DNA of 64,000 nucleotides, taken from contig NZ_CP007014.1 in NCBI RefSeq assembly GCF_000452705.1, positions 4,465,501 to 4,529,500 on the forward strand, written 5' to 3'. The position numbers and the translations under genes were made by a program. Below, in pieces: positions 28,089-39,405 of this stretch; the stretch's first letter is position 1; the number at the start of each line of letters is the position of its first letter. The DNA is from Pseudomonas syringae CC1557. GTDB taxonomy: Bacteria > Pseudomonadota > Gammaproteobacteria > Pseudomonadales > Pseudomonadaceae. The notes beneath the pieces are model-generated. The model did no database searches and was not told where the DNA came from. It saw only the letters and a list, made by a program, of their open reading frames with translations.

Positions 28089-29186
28089 CTAACGCTTGTG
28101 GCCTGTGTCCAGCTTATGTTCCAAATGCATGGAATAGCGGGACATACCGAAACAGAAGATCCAGAACACCAGGGCCGCGAAGACGTAGCCTTCGGTGGCC
28201 ATACCCAGCCATGCCGGGTCGGCGGTGGCTTGTTTGACGCTGTTGAGCAGGTCGAACAGGCCGATAATGATCACCAGGCTGGTGTCTTTGAACAAGGCAA
28301 TGAACGTGTTGACGATGCCGGGAATGACCATCTTCAACGCCTGCGGCAGAATCACCAGACCCATGCTGCGCCAGTAGCCGAGGCCCATCGCCGAGGCCGC
28401 TTCGTACTGACCTTTAGGGATGGCCTGCATGCCACCGCGCACCACTTCGGCAATGTACGCCGACTGGAACAGGATGACGCCGATCAGCGCCCGCAGCAGT
28501 TTGTCGAAGTTCATGCCTTCAGGCATGAACAGCGGCAGCATCACTGAAGACATGAACAGCACAGTGATCAATGGCACGCCGCGCCAGAACTCGATGAACG
28601 TCACACACACCACACGCACAGCGGGCATGTTGGAACGACGACCGAGCGCCAGCAGGATACCCAATGGCAAGGCCCCGACGATACCCACGGTGGCAATCAC
28701 CAGGGTCAGCATCAGACCGCCCCACTGGCTGGTTGGTACGTTGGTCAGACCGAACGCGCCGCCATGCAGCAAATAGAACGCGACAACCGGGTAGATCACC
28801 AGGAAGCAGATGCCGTAAACAGCCTTGCGCGGAAACTTCGAGATGAACAGCGGCGCAGCACCGACAATCGCCAGGATTGCGGTCAGATCGACCCTCCAGC
28901 GCAGCTCATTGGGAAAGTAGCCGTACATGAACTGACCGAAACGCTGCTCGATGAACACCCAGCAGGCGCCCGCCTTGGTGCAGTCTTCCTTGGTCGTGCC
29001 GATCCAGTTGGCGTCCAGCAGGGCCCAACTGAGAATCGGTGGCACGACCAGATAGATCAGATACAGCGAGAACAGCGTCAGCAGGGTGTTGATCCAGCTG
29101 GAAAACAGGTTCTGCCGCATCCACGCCACTGGGCCGAACACTTTGCCCGGTGGTGGCATATCAGGTTTGAAAGTATGAGTTGTCAT
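28089..29186 (-). CDS. aapM: General L-amino-acid ABC transporter, permease AapM
   Basis: Inner-membrane permease of the HisMQ type in the AapJQMP system. The 365 residues have an N-terminal extension with extra membrane segments (about 28-55 and 95-115) before the core MetI-like domain. The EAA loop is recognisable in [23 protein letters not shown]. The [12 protein letters not shown] stretch lies in the predicted periplasmic loop. It is paired with aapQ 10 bases upstream. Confidence 0.93.
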   Translation of the reverse strand: MTTHTFKPDMPPPGKVFGPVAWMRQNLFSSWINTLLTLFSLYLIYLVVPPILSWALLDANWIGTTKEDCTKAGACWVFIEQRFGQFMYGYFPNELRWRVDLTAILAIVGAAPLFISKFPRKAVYGICFLVIYPVVAFYLLHGGAFGLTNVPTSQWGGLMLTLVIATVGIVGALPLGILLALGRRSNMPAVRVVCVTFIEFWRGVPLITVLFMSSVMLPLFMPEGMNFDKLLRALIGVILFQSAYIAEVVRGGMQAIPKGQYEAASAMGLGYWRSMGLVILPQALKMVIPGIVNTFIALFKDTSLVIIIGLFDLLNSVKQATADPAWLGMATEGYVFAALVFWIFCFGMSRYSMHLEHKLDTGHKR

Positions 29187-29196
29187 GCGCTTTTCC

Positions 29197-30378
29197 TCAC
29201 CGCTCGATCAGCGCAATGCGCTTGTTGTACCAGTTCATCAGCATGGAGATGCTGATACTGATCGCCAGGTACACACTCATGGTGATGGCAATGACTTCAA
29301 TCGCCTGCCCGGTCTGGTTGAGTACCGTACCGGCAAACAGTGAAACCATTTCCGGGTAACCGATGGCGGCTGCCAGCGACGAGTTCTTCGCCAGGTTCAG
29401 GAACTGACTGGTCAACGGCGGGATGATCACTCGCAAAGCCTGCGGAATGATGACCTTGCGCAGCGTCGGCCCTGGACGAAGACCCAGAGAGCGGGCCGCC
29501 TCGGTCTGACCGTGGCTGACGGACTTGATGCCCGAACGCACGATTTCAGCAATGAATGCTGCGGTGTAGATGGTCAGTGCCAGGGTCAGGGAAATCAGCT
29601 CGGGGATCAGTACCCAGCCACCTGAAAAGTTGAAACCTTTGAGCTGCGGCAGCTCCCAATGCACCGGGCTGCCGAAAATCAGCATGCTCAGGCCTGGAAT
29701 CACCAACAACAATGCCAGGCCGACCCAGAACTTGTGGAACGGCTGGCCGGTGGCCTCGAAACGCTTGTTGGCCCAGCGCACCATCATCACGATCGCGATC
29801 ACCGCGACAACGATGCTGATCAGGAACGCCCAGGCACCGTCGGCAGGCAAGGCTCTGGGCATATTGAGCCCGCGGCTGCTGACGAAGAACATGTCCAGAT
29901 AGCCATGCGCCTGACGCGGACCGGGCAGCGTCAGGAATACAGCGGTGTACCAGAACAGAATTTGCAGCAGTGGCGGAATGTTGCGGAAGACCTCGACATA
30001 AACGGTCGCCAGCTTGCTGATCATCCAGTTCGGAGACAGGCGAGCGACGCCAATGACAAAGCCCAGCAAGGTCGCCAGAACAATACCGATAACCGACACC
30101 AGCAAGGTATTCAGCAAGCCGATGACGAACACACGGGCATAAGTGTCCGATTCGCTGTAGTCGATCAGGTGCTGAGCAATACCGAAACCGGCACTGTTCT
30201 CAAGAAAACCGAAACCCGAGGTGATACCACGGTGTTGCAGATTGGTCTGGGTGTTGTCGAAGATGAACCAGCCCAACGAGATCACCGCCACGACGGTGAT
30301 GATCTGAAATAACCACGCGCGCACTTTCGGATCGCTCAGCGTGAGCTTTTGCTTGGGTGCGACGATTTGCTTTTCCAT
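29197..30378 (-). CDS. aapQ: General L-amino-acid ABC transporter, permease AapQ
   Basis: Second permease of the AapJQMP system, 393 residues. It has the long form typical of AapQ, with a large insert between the first membrane segments. The EAA loop reads TEAARSLGLRPGPTLRKVIIPQALRV. It would pair with AapM to form the membrane channel. The gene is separated from aapJ by 70 bases holding a hairpin that probably lowers permease expression relative to the binding protein. Confidence 0.93.
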   Translation of the reverse strand: MEKQIVAPKQKLTLSDPKVRAWLFQIITVVAVISLGWFIFDNTQTNLQHRGITSGFGFLENSAGFGIAQHLIDYSESDTYARVFVIGLLNTLLVSVIGIVLATLLGFVIGVARLSPNWMISKLATVYVEVFRNIPPLLQILFWYTAVFLTLPGPRQAHGYLDMFFVSSRGLNMPRALPADGAWAFLISIVVAVIAIVMMVRWANKRFEATGQPFHKFWVGLALLLVIPGLSMLIFGSPVHWELPQLKGFNFSGGWVLIPELISLTLALTIYTAAFIAEIVRSGIKSVSHGQTEAARSLGLRPGPTLRKVIIPQALRVIIPPLTSQFLNLAKNSSLAAAIGYPEMVSLFAGTVLNQTGQAIEVIAITMSVYLAISISISMLMNWYNKRIALIER

Positions 30379-30410
30379 GAAAGGCCCCAGGAAAAATCCA
30401 ACAGAACAAC

Positions 30411-30438
30411 GCCCGACAGGCTGAAAAGCCTGCCGGGC
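30411..30438 (-). terminator. Intercistronic hairpin between aapJ and aapQ (attenuator-like)
   Basis: GCCCGACAGGCT (30411-30422) pairs with 30427-30438 around GAAA with one G-U mismatch. It has no long T run, so it is more likely a partial terminator or RNA-stability element that keeps aapJ mRNA more abundant than the rest. Confidence 0.6.
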
Positions 30439-30448
30439 GCCGGGTCAA

Positions 30449-31477
30449 TCAACGAATAGGTGGAGCGTACTGAATGCCACCGGCATTCCACAGAGCGTTT
30501 TGGCCACGCTTGATTTTCAGCGGGGTGTTTTCGCCCAGGTTGCGTTCGAACACTTCGCCGTAGTTACCGACTTGCTTGACGATCTGTACGACCCAGTCCT
30601 TCGGCAGTTTCAGGTCCTTGCCGTAAGTACCGTCGGCACCCAGCATACGGGCTACGTCAGGGTTCTTGGTCGACTTGGCTTCAGCTTCGACGTTCTTGGA
30701 AGTGATCTTGGCTTCCTCGGCGTTGAGCATGGCGAACAGGGTCCAGCGAACAATCGAGAACCACTCTTCGTCGCCTTTACGCACGACAGGGCCCAGCGGC
30801 TCCTTGGAAATCACTTCCGGCAGAACGACGTAATCGTCCGGCTTGGCCAGCTTGCTGCGCTGTGCGTAGAGCTGCGACTGGTCGGAAGTCAGCACGTCGC
30901 AACGGCCGCCTTCCAGCGACTTGGCGCTTTCGTCGGAGGTGTCAAAGGTGATCGGCGTGTATTTCAGGTTGTTCGAGCGGAAGTAGTCGGAGACGTTCAG
31001 CTCGGTGGTGGTACCGGCCTGGATGCAGATGGTCGCACCGTCCAGTTCCTTGGCGCTTTTGACGCCCAGTTTGTTGTTCACCAGGAAGCCGATACCGTCG
31101 TAGTAGGTCACGCCGGTGAACACCAGACCCATGCCCGCATCACGGGAGCTGGTCCAGGTGGTGTTACGCGAAAGAATGTCGATTTCGCCGGATTGCAGAG
31201 CCGTGAAGCGCTCCTTGGCGTTCAACTGGCTGAACTTGACCTTGGTAGCGTCACCGAATACGGCGGCCGCTACGGCACGGCAGACATCAGCGTCAATACC
31301 AGTGATCTTGCCGGTAGAGTCCGGAACGGAAAAACCTGGCAGGCCATCGCTGACGCCGCACTGTACAAAGCCTTTCTTCTGGATTGCGTCAAGGGTGGCG
31401 CCTGCGTTTGCAGCCCCGGCCACACCGAAGGCGGCGAGCGCCGTGACAACAGCAAGGGTGGATTTCAACATCTTCAT
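30449..31477 (-). CDS. aapJ: General L-amino-acid ABC transporter, periplasmic binding protein AapJ
   Basis: Solute-binding protein of the aap system, 342 residues with a clear signal peptide (KSTLAVVTALAAFGVAGAANA, about residues 4-25). The mature part begins TLDAIQKKGF and has the family-3 binding-protein core: GFSVPDSTGKITGIDADVCRA, ERFTALQSGEIDIL, and ATICIQAGTTTELNVSDYF. It delivers amino acids to AapQM. It is the first gene, so the promoter must lie in the 480 bases to its right. Confidence 0.94.
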   Translation of the reverse strand: MKMLKSTLAVVTALAAFGVAGAANAGATLDAIQKKGFVQCGVSDGLPGFSVPDSTGKITGIDADVCRAVAAAVFGDATKVKFSQLNAKERFTALQSGEIDILSRNTTWTSSRDAGMGLVFTGVTYYDGIGFLVNNKLGVKSAKELDGATICIQAGTTTELNVSDYFRSNNLKYTPITFDTSDESAKSLEGGRCDVLTSDQSQLYAQRSKLAKPDDYVVLPEVISKEPLGPVVRKGDEEWFSIVRWTLFAMLNAEEAKITSKNVEAEAKSTKNPDVARMLGADGTYGKDLKLPKDWVVQIVKQVGNYGEVFERNLGENTPLKIKRGQNALWNAGGIQYAPPIR

Positions 31478-32620
<1,143 letters not shown>

Positions 32621-32735
32621 CATCGCCGCACACCCCTGAAACAGACCTCTTCTGTAGCTCGCCATGGATGGCACTACGCCGAGCACGGTTCTTGCTTTAC
32701 ACTGCCCGGCGTACATTCCTTAACCAATCGACGAG

Positions 32736-34196
<1,461 letters not shown>

Positions 34197-34211
34197 CAGA
34201 TTCAGCGCAAT

Positions 34212-34245
34212 AAAAAAGCGCAGCCTTTACGGGCTGCGCTTTTTT
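34212..34245. terminator. Bidirectional terminator after rhlB
   Basis: AAAAAAGCGCAGCC (34212-34225) pairs perfectly with 34232-34245 around CTTTACG's inner bases, with A and T runs on both sides. It serves rhlB on the + strand and the DUF799 operon on the minus strand. Confidence 0.9.
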
Positions 34246-34275
34246 TGTGCCTGACAGACATCAACTGCGTGAACG

Positions 34276-34935
34276 TCAGTCGGTGCCGTACTTCGGCGAG
34301 CGCGGGCCATAGAGTATGCCCGCAGGCCTGCCCGCAGAGAGCAGGCGGTTGCTGGCTATCCCGGCAATAGGATGACCGGCATCGGTCGAGCTGTTGATGA
34401 TCTGCTTGACCGCCGCGGTAATCAGCATGCCCACCAGACCGCCGCCGCTGTTATTGCCGCCCTCTTCACTGGACGCCGACGCTGTACCGGTCCACAACGC
34501 GGTGCCGGTACGCAGATCAACCAGCTTTGCCGTGACCGTCACGACGGTCTGGCTGCTGATGACCACGTAACTAGTGCCGTATTGCTTGACCGTGATGTAC
34601 ATCGCGGCATCGGCACCGAAGATCTCGCGCAGCTTGGCGGGCGATGTCGCCTGAATATCATTGGCGTTGGTCAGGCCGTTGTTGCGAAAGGTCTCGTCAA
34701 CCAGCGCGACCGGCAACACGTAGTAGCCAGACTCGGCCAATGGATAGGTGACCTGCGAGAAAGTGCTGTACGTCGCCTTGACGTCAGGCGACTCGTTGAC
34801 CGGCGGCAGCACCAGAATCGAACGCGGCTTGCTTTCCTTGAAGGCCGAGTAGTCCACTGTCGGCGGTGTGACGCAACCTGATAGCAGGGCAACGGCGAAC
34901 AGGCTGAACGCAATTTTCAGATGACCGAGGTTCAT
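34276..34935 (-). CDS. DUF799 lipoprotein (GNA1162-like)
   Basis: A 219-residue lipoprotein: signal with lipobox LLSG-Cys21 (VALLSGCVTPP). The mature domain contains SILVLPPVNESPDVKATYS and VTVTAKLVDLRTGTALWTG, the pattern shared with LpoB/CsgG-type periplasmic folds and with the Neisseria antigen GNA1162. The C-terminal 50 residues are Gly/Ser/Ala-rich with GGGLVGMLITAAVKQII, which could be an amphipathic or membrane-contacting segment. It overlaps the DUF4810 gene by 4 bases, so the two are translationally coupled. Confidence 0.86.
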   Translation of the reverse strand: MNLGHLKIAFSLFAVALLSGCVTPPTVDYSAFKESKPRSILVLPPVNESPDVKATYSTFSQVTYPLAESGYYVLPVALVDETFRNNGLTNANDIQATSPAKLREIFGADAAMYITVKQYGTSYVVISSQTVVTVTAKLVDLRTGTALWTGTASASSEEGGNNSGGGLVGMLITAAVKQIINSSTDAGHPIAGIASNRLLSAGRPAGILYGPRSPKYGTD

Positions 34936-35309
34936 TTGGCGACTCCTGCGTGAGCGTTCTTGAGCAGGAAGTCCATGTACGTGGCCGACTCGGGAAACAG
35001 CGTCTTTTCCGTGCGCAACTCCTGAACCATCTGGTCATCCTTGCCAATGCTGCCGTACAGCATGCCCAACTGAGCGTGATAGCCCGGCGGCGGCGTTGCG
35101 TTGGCAGCACGAATTTTCTGCAGGTCTTCTTCGAGTTTGGCGACCTGAGCTTCCTTGGGCTCGCCCTCGTTTTTGAAATACTCGTACACCTCAGGCTGAT
35201 AACTGCCCCACTGGTACAAGGTTTTCGGCTGCTGGGCACAGCCCGTGACACAGGCACCGGCTACCAGAAACATTGCGACACTGCGCAACGAAACACTACT
35301 ACTGTTCAT
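34932..35309 (-). CDS. DUF4810 lipoprotein
   Basis: A 125-residue lipoprotein. The signal peptide ends at an acceptable lipobox VTG-Cys24 (GACVTGCAQQPKTLYQWGSY). The mature part begins with the DUF4810 hallmark YQWGSYQPEVYEYF and continues as helices resembling one tetratricopeptide-like pair (GYHAQLGMLYGSIGKDDQM...). The start is put at ATG 35309; a GTG at 35318 would add three residues and lies nearer an AAGGGA ribosome site, so it is not excluded. It is the middle gene of the trio CsgG - DUF4810 - DUF799. Confidence 0.85.
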   Translation of the reverse strand: MNSSSVSLRSVAMFLVAGACVTGCAQQPKTLYQWGSYQPEVYEYFKNEGEPKEAQVAKLEEDLQKIRAANATPPPGYHAQLGMLYGSIGKDDQMVQELRTEKTLFPESATYMDFLLKNAHAGVAK

Positions 35310-35336
35310 GATCACCACAAATTCCCTTTTGAACTA

Positions 35337-36020
35337 TCAGTTGGCAGTCGGTTTCCAGGCACCGCTGTCGAGTGCACGTACCATATTGTTGACGGCTTCA
35401 CGCATGGCCAGGTCCAGAACCTTGCCGTTGAGTGTCGAGTCATAGCTGGCGGTGCCGCCAAAGCCGATGACTTCACGATTGGAAAGCTCGTACTCGCCCG
35501 CGCCCTGAGTCGAATACACCACTTCCGAGGTGCTGATATTGACGATATTCAGCGCAACCTTCGCGTAGGCAATCTGGGATTTGCCGCGGCCCAGCAGACC
35601 GAACAACTGCTGATCACCGACTTCCTTGCGACCAAACTCGGTCACGTCGCCCGTCACTACGTAGTCAGCACCTTTCAAGCGCTGGGCCGTGGACTTGATA
35701 GTGGCTTCCTGCTTGATCTCTTCCATGTTGTCGCGATCCAGCACACTGAACCGGTTGGTCTGCTGCATATGGGTGATCAGGATGGTCTTGGCCTGACCGC
35801 CAAGCCGATCAACGCCGTCGGAAAAGATCCCGCGCATATAGCTTGAGCGGTTATCGAACTTGCCGACCGCAACCGGATAACGTGCACCGGCATAGGCAAC
35901 ACCGGCACTTTCAACCTTTGTCACAGGCAGAGCCCGCGAACTTTCCGTGGCACAACCAGCAACCAGCACTAACGCCGCTGTCGTCATCCCTGAAACCAAA
36001 ACCTGCTGAAGTTTTTTCAC
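35337..36020 (-). CDS. CsgG-family lipoprotein
   Basis: A 227-residue CsgG/HfaB-family lipoprotein with lipobox VAG-Cys23. The start is a GTG (36018-36020) with GGAG six bases before it; the open frame continues upstream to 36164 with unrelated residues. CsgG itself forms the curli secretion pore, but this relative sits in the three-lipoprotein cluster with DUF4810 and DUF799, and no curli subunit gene (csgA/B) is nearby. The CsgG core is recognisable around GGQAKTILITHMQQTNRFSVLDRD and GADYVVTGDVTEFG. Role unknown; outer-membrane anchoring is likely. Confidence 0.86.
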   Translation of the reverse strand: MKKLQQVLVSGMTTAALVLVAGCATESSRALPVTKVESAGVAYAGARYPVAVGKFDNRSSYMRGIFSDGVDRLGGQAKTILITHMQQTNRFSVLDRDNMEEIKQEATIKSTAQRLKGADYVVTGDVTEFGRKEVGDQQLFGLLGRGKSQIAYAKVALNIVNISTSEVVYSTQGAGEYELSNREVIGFGGTASYDSTLNGKVLDLAMREAVNNMVRALDSGAWKPTAN

Positions 36021-36247
36021 ATTCTGCTCCGAGCGTTTAAGAAAACCTGTCCGCAACGTGACGCTCGCAAAAGCGATCACGTTCGGAGAATTATTGAATA
36101 GGGACTGGCCAACGCCACAGGACGCCTTTCCTCGGCCGGCATGATAGCCGGAAGCCATCCGCACCTGTATCAGGAAGATACAATTAGATGAAATAGAGGG
36201 AGGGAGGTCACACTTTCAGGCAAAACATACGGAATGCACTGGTTACA

Positions 36248-36694
36248 CTACCAGCGCCGTGCTGCCGCCTGATCGCTGTCGCGGCCCTCAACCCACTGCG
36301 ATCCCTGAGCAGTATTTTCCTTCTTCCAGAACGGCGCACGGGTCTTGAGGTAGTCCATGACGAAATCACAGGCTTCGAATGCCGCCTGCCTGTGAGCGCT
36401 GGCAACGCCGACAAAGACAATCGGCTCACCCGGTTCCAGCGCGCCCACTCGATGGATCACGTCGACGTTCAGCAAGGGCCAGCGCTGCCTGGCCTCTTCG
36501 ACGATCTTCGCCAGTGCTTTCTCGGTCATGCCCGGGTAATGCTCCAGAAACATGCCGGACACCTCGCGACCTTCGTTGAAGTCACGCACGTAACCGACAA
36601 AACTGACCACTGCGCCGATGCCCAGGTTGGCAGCGTGCAGCGCGTTGACTTCAGTGCCGGGATCAAAGGCCGCCGCCTGCACGCGAATCGTCAT
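36248..36694 (-). CDS. moaE: Molybdopterin synthase catalytic subunit MoaE
   Basis: Large subunit of molybdopterin synthase, which inserts dithiolene sulfur into precursor Z (cyclic pyranopterin phosphate). The 148 residues contain the family's FVGYVRDFNEG near the N-terminus, MFLEHYPGM, and the catalytic lysine pair FWKKE (Lys124-Lys125) beside the thiocarboxylate tail of MoaD. The start at 36694 lies 2 bases after the moaD stop. Length and frame are normal. Confidence 0.95.
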   Translation of the reverse strand: MTIRVQAAAFDPGTEVNALHAANLGIGAVVSFVGYVRDFNEGREVSGMFLEHYPGMTEKALAKIVEEARQRWPLLNVDVIHRVGALEPGEPIVFVGVASAHRQAAFEACDFVMDYLKTRAPFWKKENTAQGSQWVEGRDSDQAAARRW

Positions 36695-36696
36695 GA

Positions 36697-36942
36697 TCAG
36701 CCTCCGGTCACAGGTGGAAAGAACGCGACTTCATCGCCATCAGACAGTGGCTCGGTCGGTTTGCACAGCTCCTGATTACGAGCGCACATAAGGTTTTGCT
36801 CGGCCAAAACCTGCCAGGCCTCGCCGCGCTGCACCAGCGCCTGGCGCAGTGCGTCCAGCGTGACGAACTCGCCTTCGACAGACTCGCTGTCCAGGCCCAG
36901 TGTTTCGCGATAGCGGGCAAAGTACTGAACCTGAATCTTCAT
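36697..36942 (-). CDS. moaD: Molybdopterin synthase sulfur carrier subunit MoaD
   Basis: Ubiquitin-like carrier, 81 residues, ending in the required Gly-Gly (PPVTGG), which is activated and thiocarboxylated to donate sulfur to MoaE. The N-terminus [16 protein letters not shown] is typical. The ATG at 36942 overlaps the moaC stop by four bases (ATGA), and moaE follows at once, so the order moaC-moaD-moaE is a coupled operon. Confidence 0.95.
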   Translation of the reverse strand: MKIQVQYFARYRETLGLDSESVEGEFVTLDALRQALVQRGEAWQVLAEQNLMCARNQELCKPTEPLSDGDEVAFFPPVTGG

Positions 36943-37421
36943 GGCGTCTGCACCGGGTCTGCAATGAAATGACCGCTCTTGCCGCCGAGCTTTTCCAGCA
37001 GCCGCACCGACTCGATGACCATGCCGCGATCCACCGCCTTGCACATGTCATAAATGGTCAACGCCGCAATACTGGCGGCAGTCAGCGCCTCCATCTCCAC
37101 ACCGGTCTGCCCGGCCAGCTTGCAGCTCGCGCTGATCCGTACCGCATCATCGCCTTCGGCAGCGAGGTGGACTTTGATGCTGGTCAGCATCAGCGGATGG
37201 CACAGCGGGATCAGATCGCTGGTTTTCTTGGCTGCCTGAATACCGGCAATACGCGCAACAGCAAATACGTCGCCCTTGGGATGACCACCGCTGACGATCA
37301 TTTGTAGCGTGGCGGGTAACATCCGCACCAATGCTTCAGCCACAGCCTCACGGGACGTCACGGCTTTATCGGTGACGTCGACCATATTGGCGCGACCCTG
37401 GGAATCGAGATGAGTGAGCAC
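36939..37421 (-). CDS. moaC: Cyclic pyranopterin monophosphate synthase MoaC
   Basis: Second enzyme of molybdenum-cofactor synthesis, working with MoaA to make cyclic pyranopterin. The 160 residues include [29 protein letters not shown], the LCHPL loop and the [21 protein letters not shown]-terminal motif. The start is GTG at 37419-37421 with AGGAG 8 bases upstream; other in-frame codons upstream give a non-family stretch. moaA and moeA are not in the window. Confidence 0.94.
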   Translation of the reverse strand: MLTHLDSQGRANMVDVTDKAVTSREAVAEALVRMLPATLQMIVSGGHPKGDVFAVARIAGIQAAKKTSDLIPLCHPLMLTSIKVHLAAEGDDAVRISASCKLAGQTGVEMEALTAASIAALTIYDMCKAVDRGMVIESVRLLEKLGGKSGHFIADPVQTP

Positions 37422-37622
37422 AACGTTACTCCTTGGCAGAAGCAAGGAAGTGTAGAGGGTGTGGCAGTTACACGCTACAAGCGTTGGGCTGCAAGCACTC
37501 AGCGTTATATACAAGTCTTGAAAGGCACGGAAATCCGGCTTCTGCCCGGAGGGCACAGGAGCGAACCTGTTCGCGAAGGCTATGTTTCGGGCGACGAATC
37601 ATTTAGGGATGAACAGCTTTCT

Positions 37623-37710
37623 TCGCAGACAAGTCCGCTCACACGCCCTTCGGGCAGAATCAAAAGCTGCAAGCGAGGGACTCACTTGCAGCTTGCCGCT
37701 TGAAGCTGCT
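37623..37710. repeat. Composite intergenic repeats between moaC and the PhoH gene
   Basis: TTCGCAGACAAGTCCGCTC (37623-37640) is a degenerate reverse copy of the GAGCGGACTTGTCCGCGAA element at 53638-53657. AAGCTGCAAG (37664-37673) pairs perfectly with 37685-37694, and a further GCTTGAAGCTGC follows. The rest of the gap (37422-37622) holds no supported gene. Confidence 0.6.
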
Positions 37711-37716
37711 TTTCAG

Positions 37717-39111
37717 CTAAAGATGACTCTCCGCATACTCGGCTAGTATCGAGCGTGGCACGCCTTGCAGGGTGATGTGCACGCCGTTCGGGAAGTCTTT
37801 GAAACGCTCCGTCAGGTAGGTCAGGCCGGAACTGGTGGCTGACAGGTAGGGGGTATCGATCTGCGCCAGGTTGCCCAGACAGACCACTTTTGAACCGGCA
37901 CCGGCACGGGTGATGATGGTTTTCATCTGGTGTGGAGTCAGGTTCTGGCATTCATCGATCAGGATCAGGCTTTGCTGGAAGCTGCGGCCTCGAATGTAGT
38001 TAAGGGATTTGAACTGCAACGGCACTTTGCTGAGGATGTAATCGACGCTGCCATGGGTGTTTTCGTCATCCATGTGCAAGGCTTCGAGGTTATCGGTAAT
38101 CGCGCCAAGCCAGGGTTCCATCTTTTCCGCCTCGGTGCCAGGCAGAAAGCCGATTTCCTGATCCAGACCCTGAACGCTGCGCGTGGCGATGATGCGGCGA
38201 TAACGCTTGGTGACCATGGTCTGCTCGATGGCAGCCGCCAGCGCCAGGATGGTTTTACCCGAACCCGCAGCGCCCGACAGGTTGACCAGATGAATATCCG
38301 GGTCGAGCAAGGCAAATAGCGCCAGCCCCTGATAGATGTCCCGAGGCTTCAGGCCCCAGGCTTCCTGATGCAGCAAGGGTTCCTGATGCATGTCGAGAAT
38401 CAGCAACTCATCGTTCTTGACGCCCTTGATCCAGCCGACGAAACCCTGTTCGTCGATGATGAACTCGTTGATATGAACGGCCGGCAGCATTTCGTTGAGC
38501 TGCACGCGATGCCAGGTGCGGCCCCGTTCCTGACGGGTATCGACCTTGTTGACGCGGTCCCAGAAGGAGCCGGTCATTTCGTGGTAGCCACGGGACAGCA
38601 TTGAAACGTCGTCCACCAGCTGGTCGGTGCTGTAATCCTCGGCAGCAATGCCGCAGGCTCGCGCCTTGAGGCGCATGTTGATGTCTTTGGTCACCAGTAC
38701 GACGCTCAAGTCCTTGTTGCGCGCGTGCAGGTCAATCAACTGATTGATGATGATGTTGTCGTTGAGGTGCTCGGGTAAAAGACTGTTGGGTTCCTCACGC
38801 TTGCTCATCAGGATGGACAGAAAACCCTTGAAAACACCGGTGCCACGATCAATGGGCACGCCCTTTTCAACTTCTTCAGGATTGGCTTCTCCGAGGGTCT
38901 TGTCGATCAGGCGGATGGCCTGACGGCATTCGGCGGCGACCGAGTGTTTACCGGCCTTGAGCTTGTCCAGTTCCTCCAGAACTGTCATGGGAATGGCGAC
39001 GTGGTGTTCTTCGAAATTCAACAATGCGTTTGGATCATGAATCAGTACATTGGTATCGAGCACGTAAAGGATTGGCTGGTTAGTGGAAGGGCTGCGTCCG
39101 TGATCATCCAT
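37717..39111 (-). CDS. PIN-PhoH fusion ATPase (PhoH2/YlaK type)
   Basis: A 464-residue protein joining an N-terminal PIN RNase domain (residues about 14-150: VLDTNVLIHDP with Asp19, E46/E47, and VTKDINMR with Asp143) to a PhoH ATPase (Walker A GAAGSGKT, 280-287; Walker B LIDECQN, Asp386-Glu387). Such PhoH2 proteins are reported as sequence-specific RNA helicase/RNases. Those in mycobacteria pair with a PhoAT antitoxin, but no small antitoxin-like gene directly upstream is visible here. The acidic PIN residues are intact, so catalysis is likely. Monocistronic as far as can be seen. Confidence 0.92.
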   Translation of the reverse strand: MDDHGRSPSTNQPILYVLDTNVLIHDPNALLNFEEHHVAIPMTVLEELDKLKAGKHSVAAECRQAIRLIDKTLGEANPEEVEKGVPIDRGTGVFKGFLSILMSKREEPNSLLPEHLNDNIIINQLIDLHARNKDLSVVLVTKDINMRLKARACGIAAEDYSTDQLVDDVSMLSRGYHEMTGSFWDRVNKVDTRQERGRTWHRVQLNEMLPAVHINEFIIDEQGFVGWIKGVKNDELLILDMHQEPLLHQEAWGLKPRDIYQGLALFALLDPDIHLVNLSGAAGSGKTILALAAAIEQTMVTKRYRRIIATRSVQGLDQEIGFLPGTEAEKMEPWLGAITDNLEALHMDDENTHGSVDYILSKVPLQFKSLNYIRGRSFQQSLILIDECQNLTPHQMKTIITRAGAGSKVVCLGNLAQIDTPYLSATSSGLTYLTERFKDFPNGVHITLQGVPRSILAEYAESHL

Positions 39112-39405
39112 ACTCGCTCACCTTTGTAGAAGCCAGGCGACGCAGAACCACGACAGTGCTGCGCCACGAAAAGGCCGCCGGATTCTTCCCTTCAGGCAGG
39201 GGAGAAATGTCGCTCAAGGTGGGTCTTGGAAGACGCCACCTGTGTTGCAGGTTTCGGCGGTCTGTATTCGTAATACAGCAAAAGGGATGACAGAAAAAAG
39301 CGCTTTGATCGTTTTTTAAGGTTTATTTCACAGGCTGACGAATAGGACTTGGCGGACGTACCCGGCACGTTTAAAGTCGGAAGTCCGCCCACGCCGAATC
39401 AGCCC

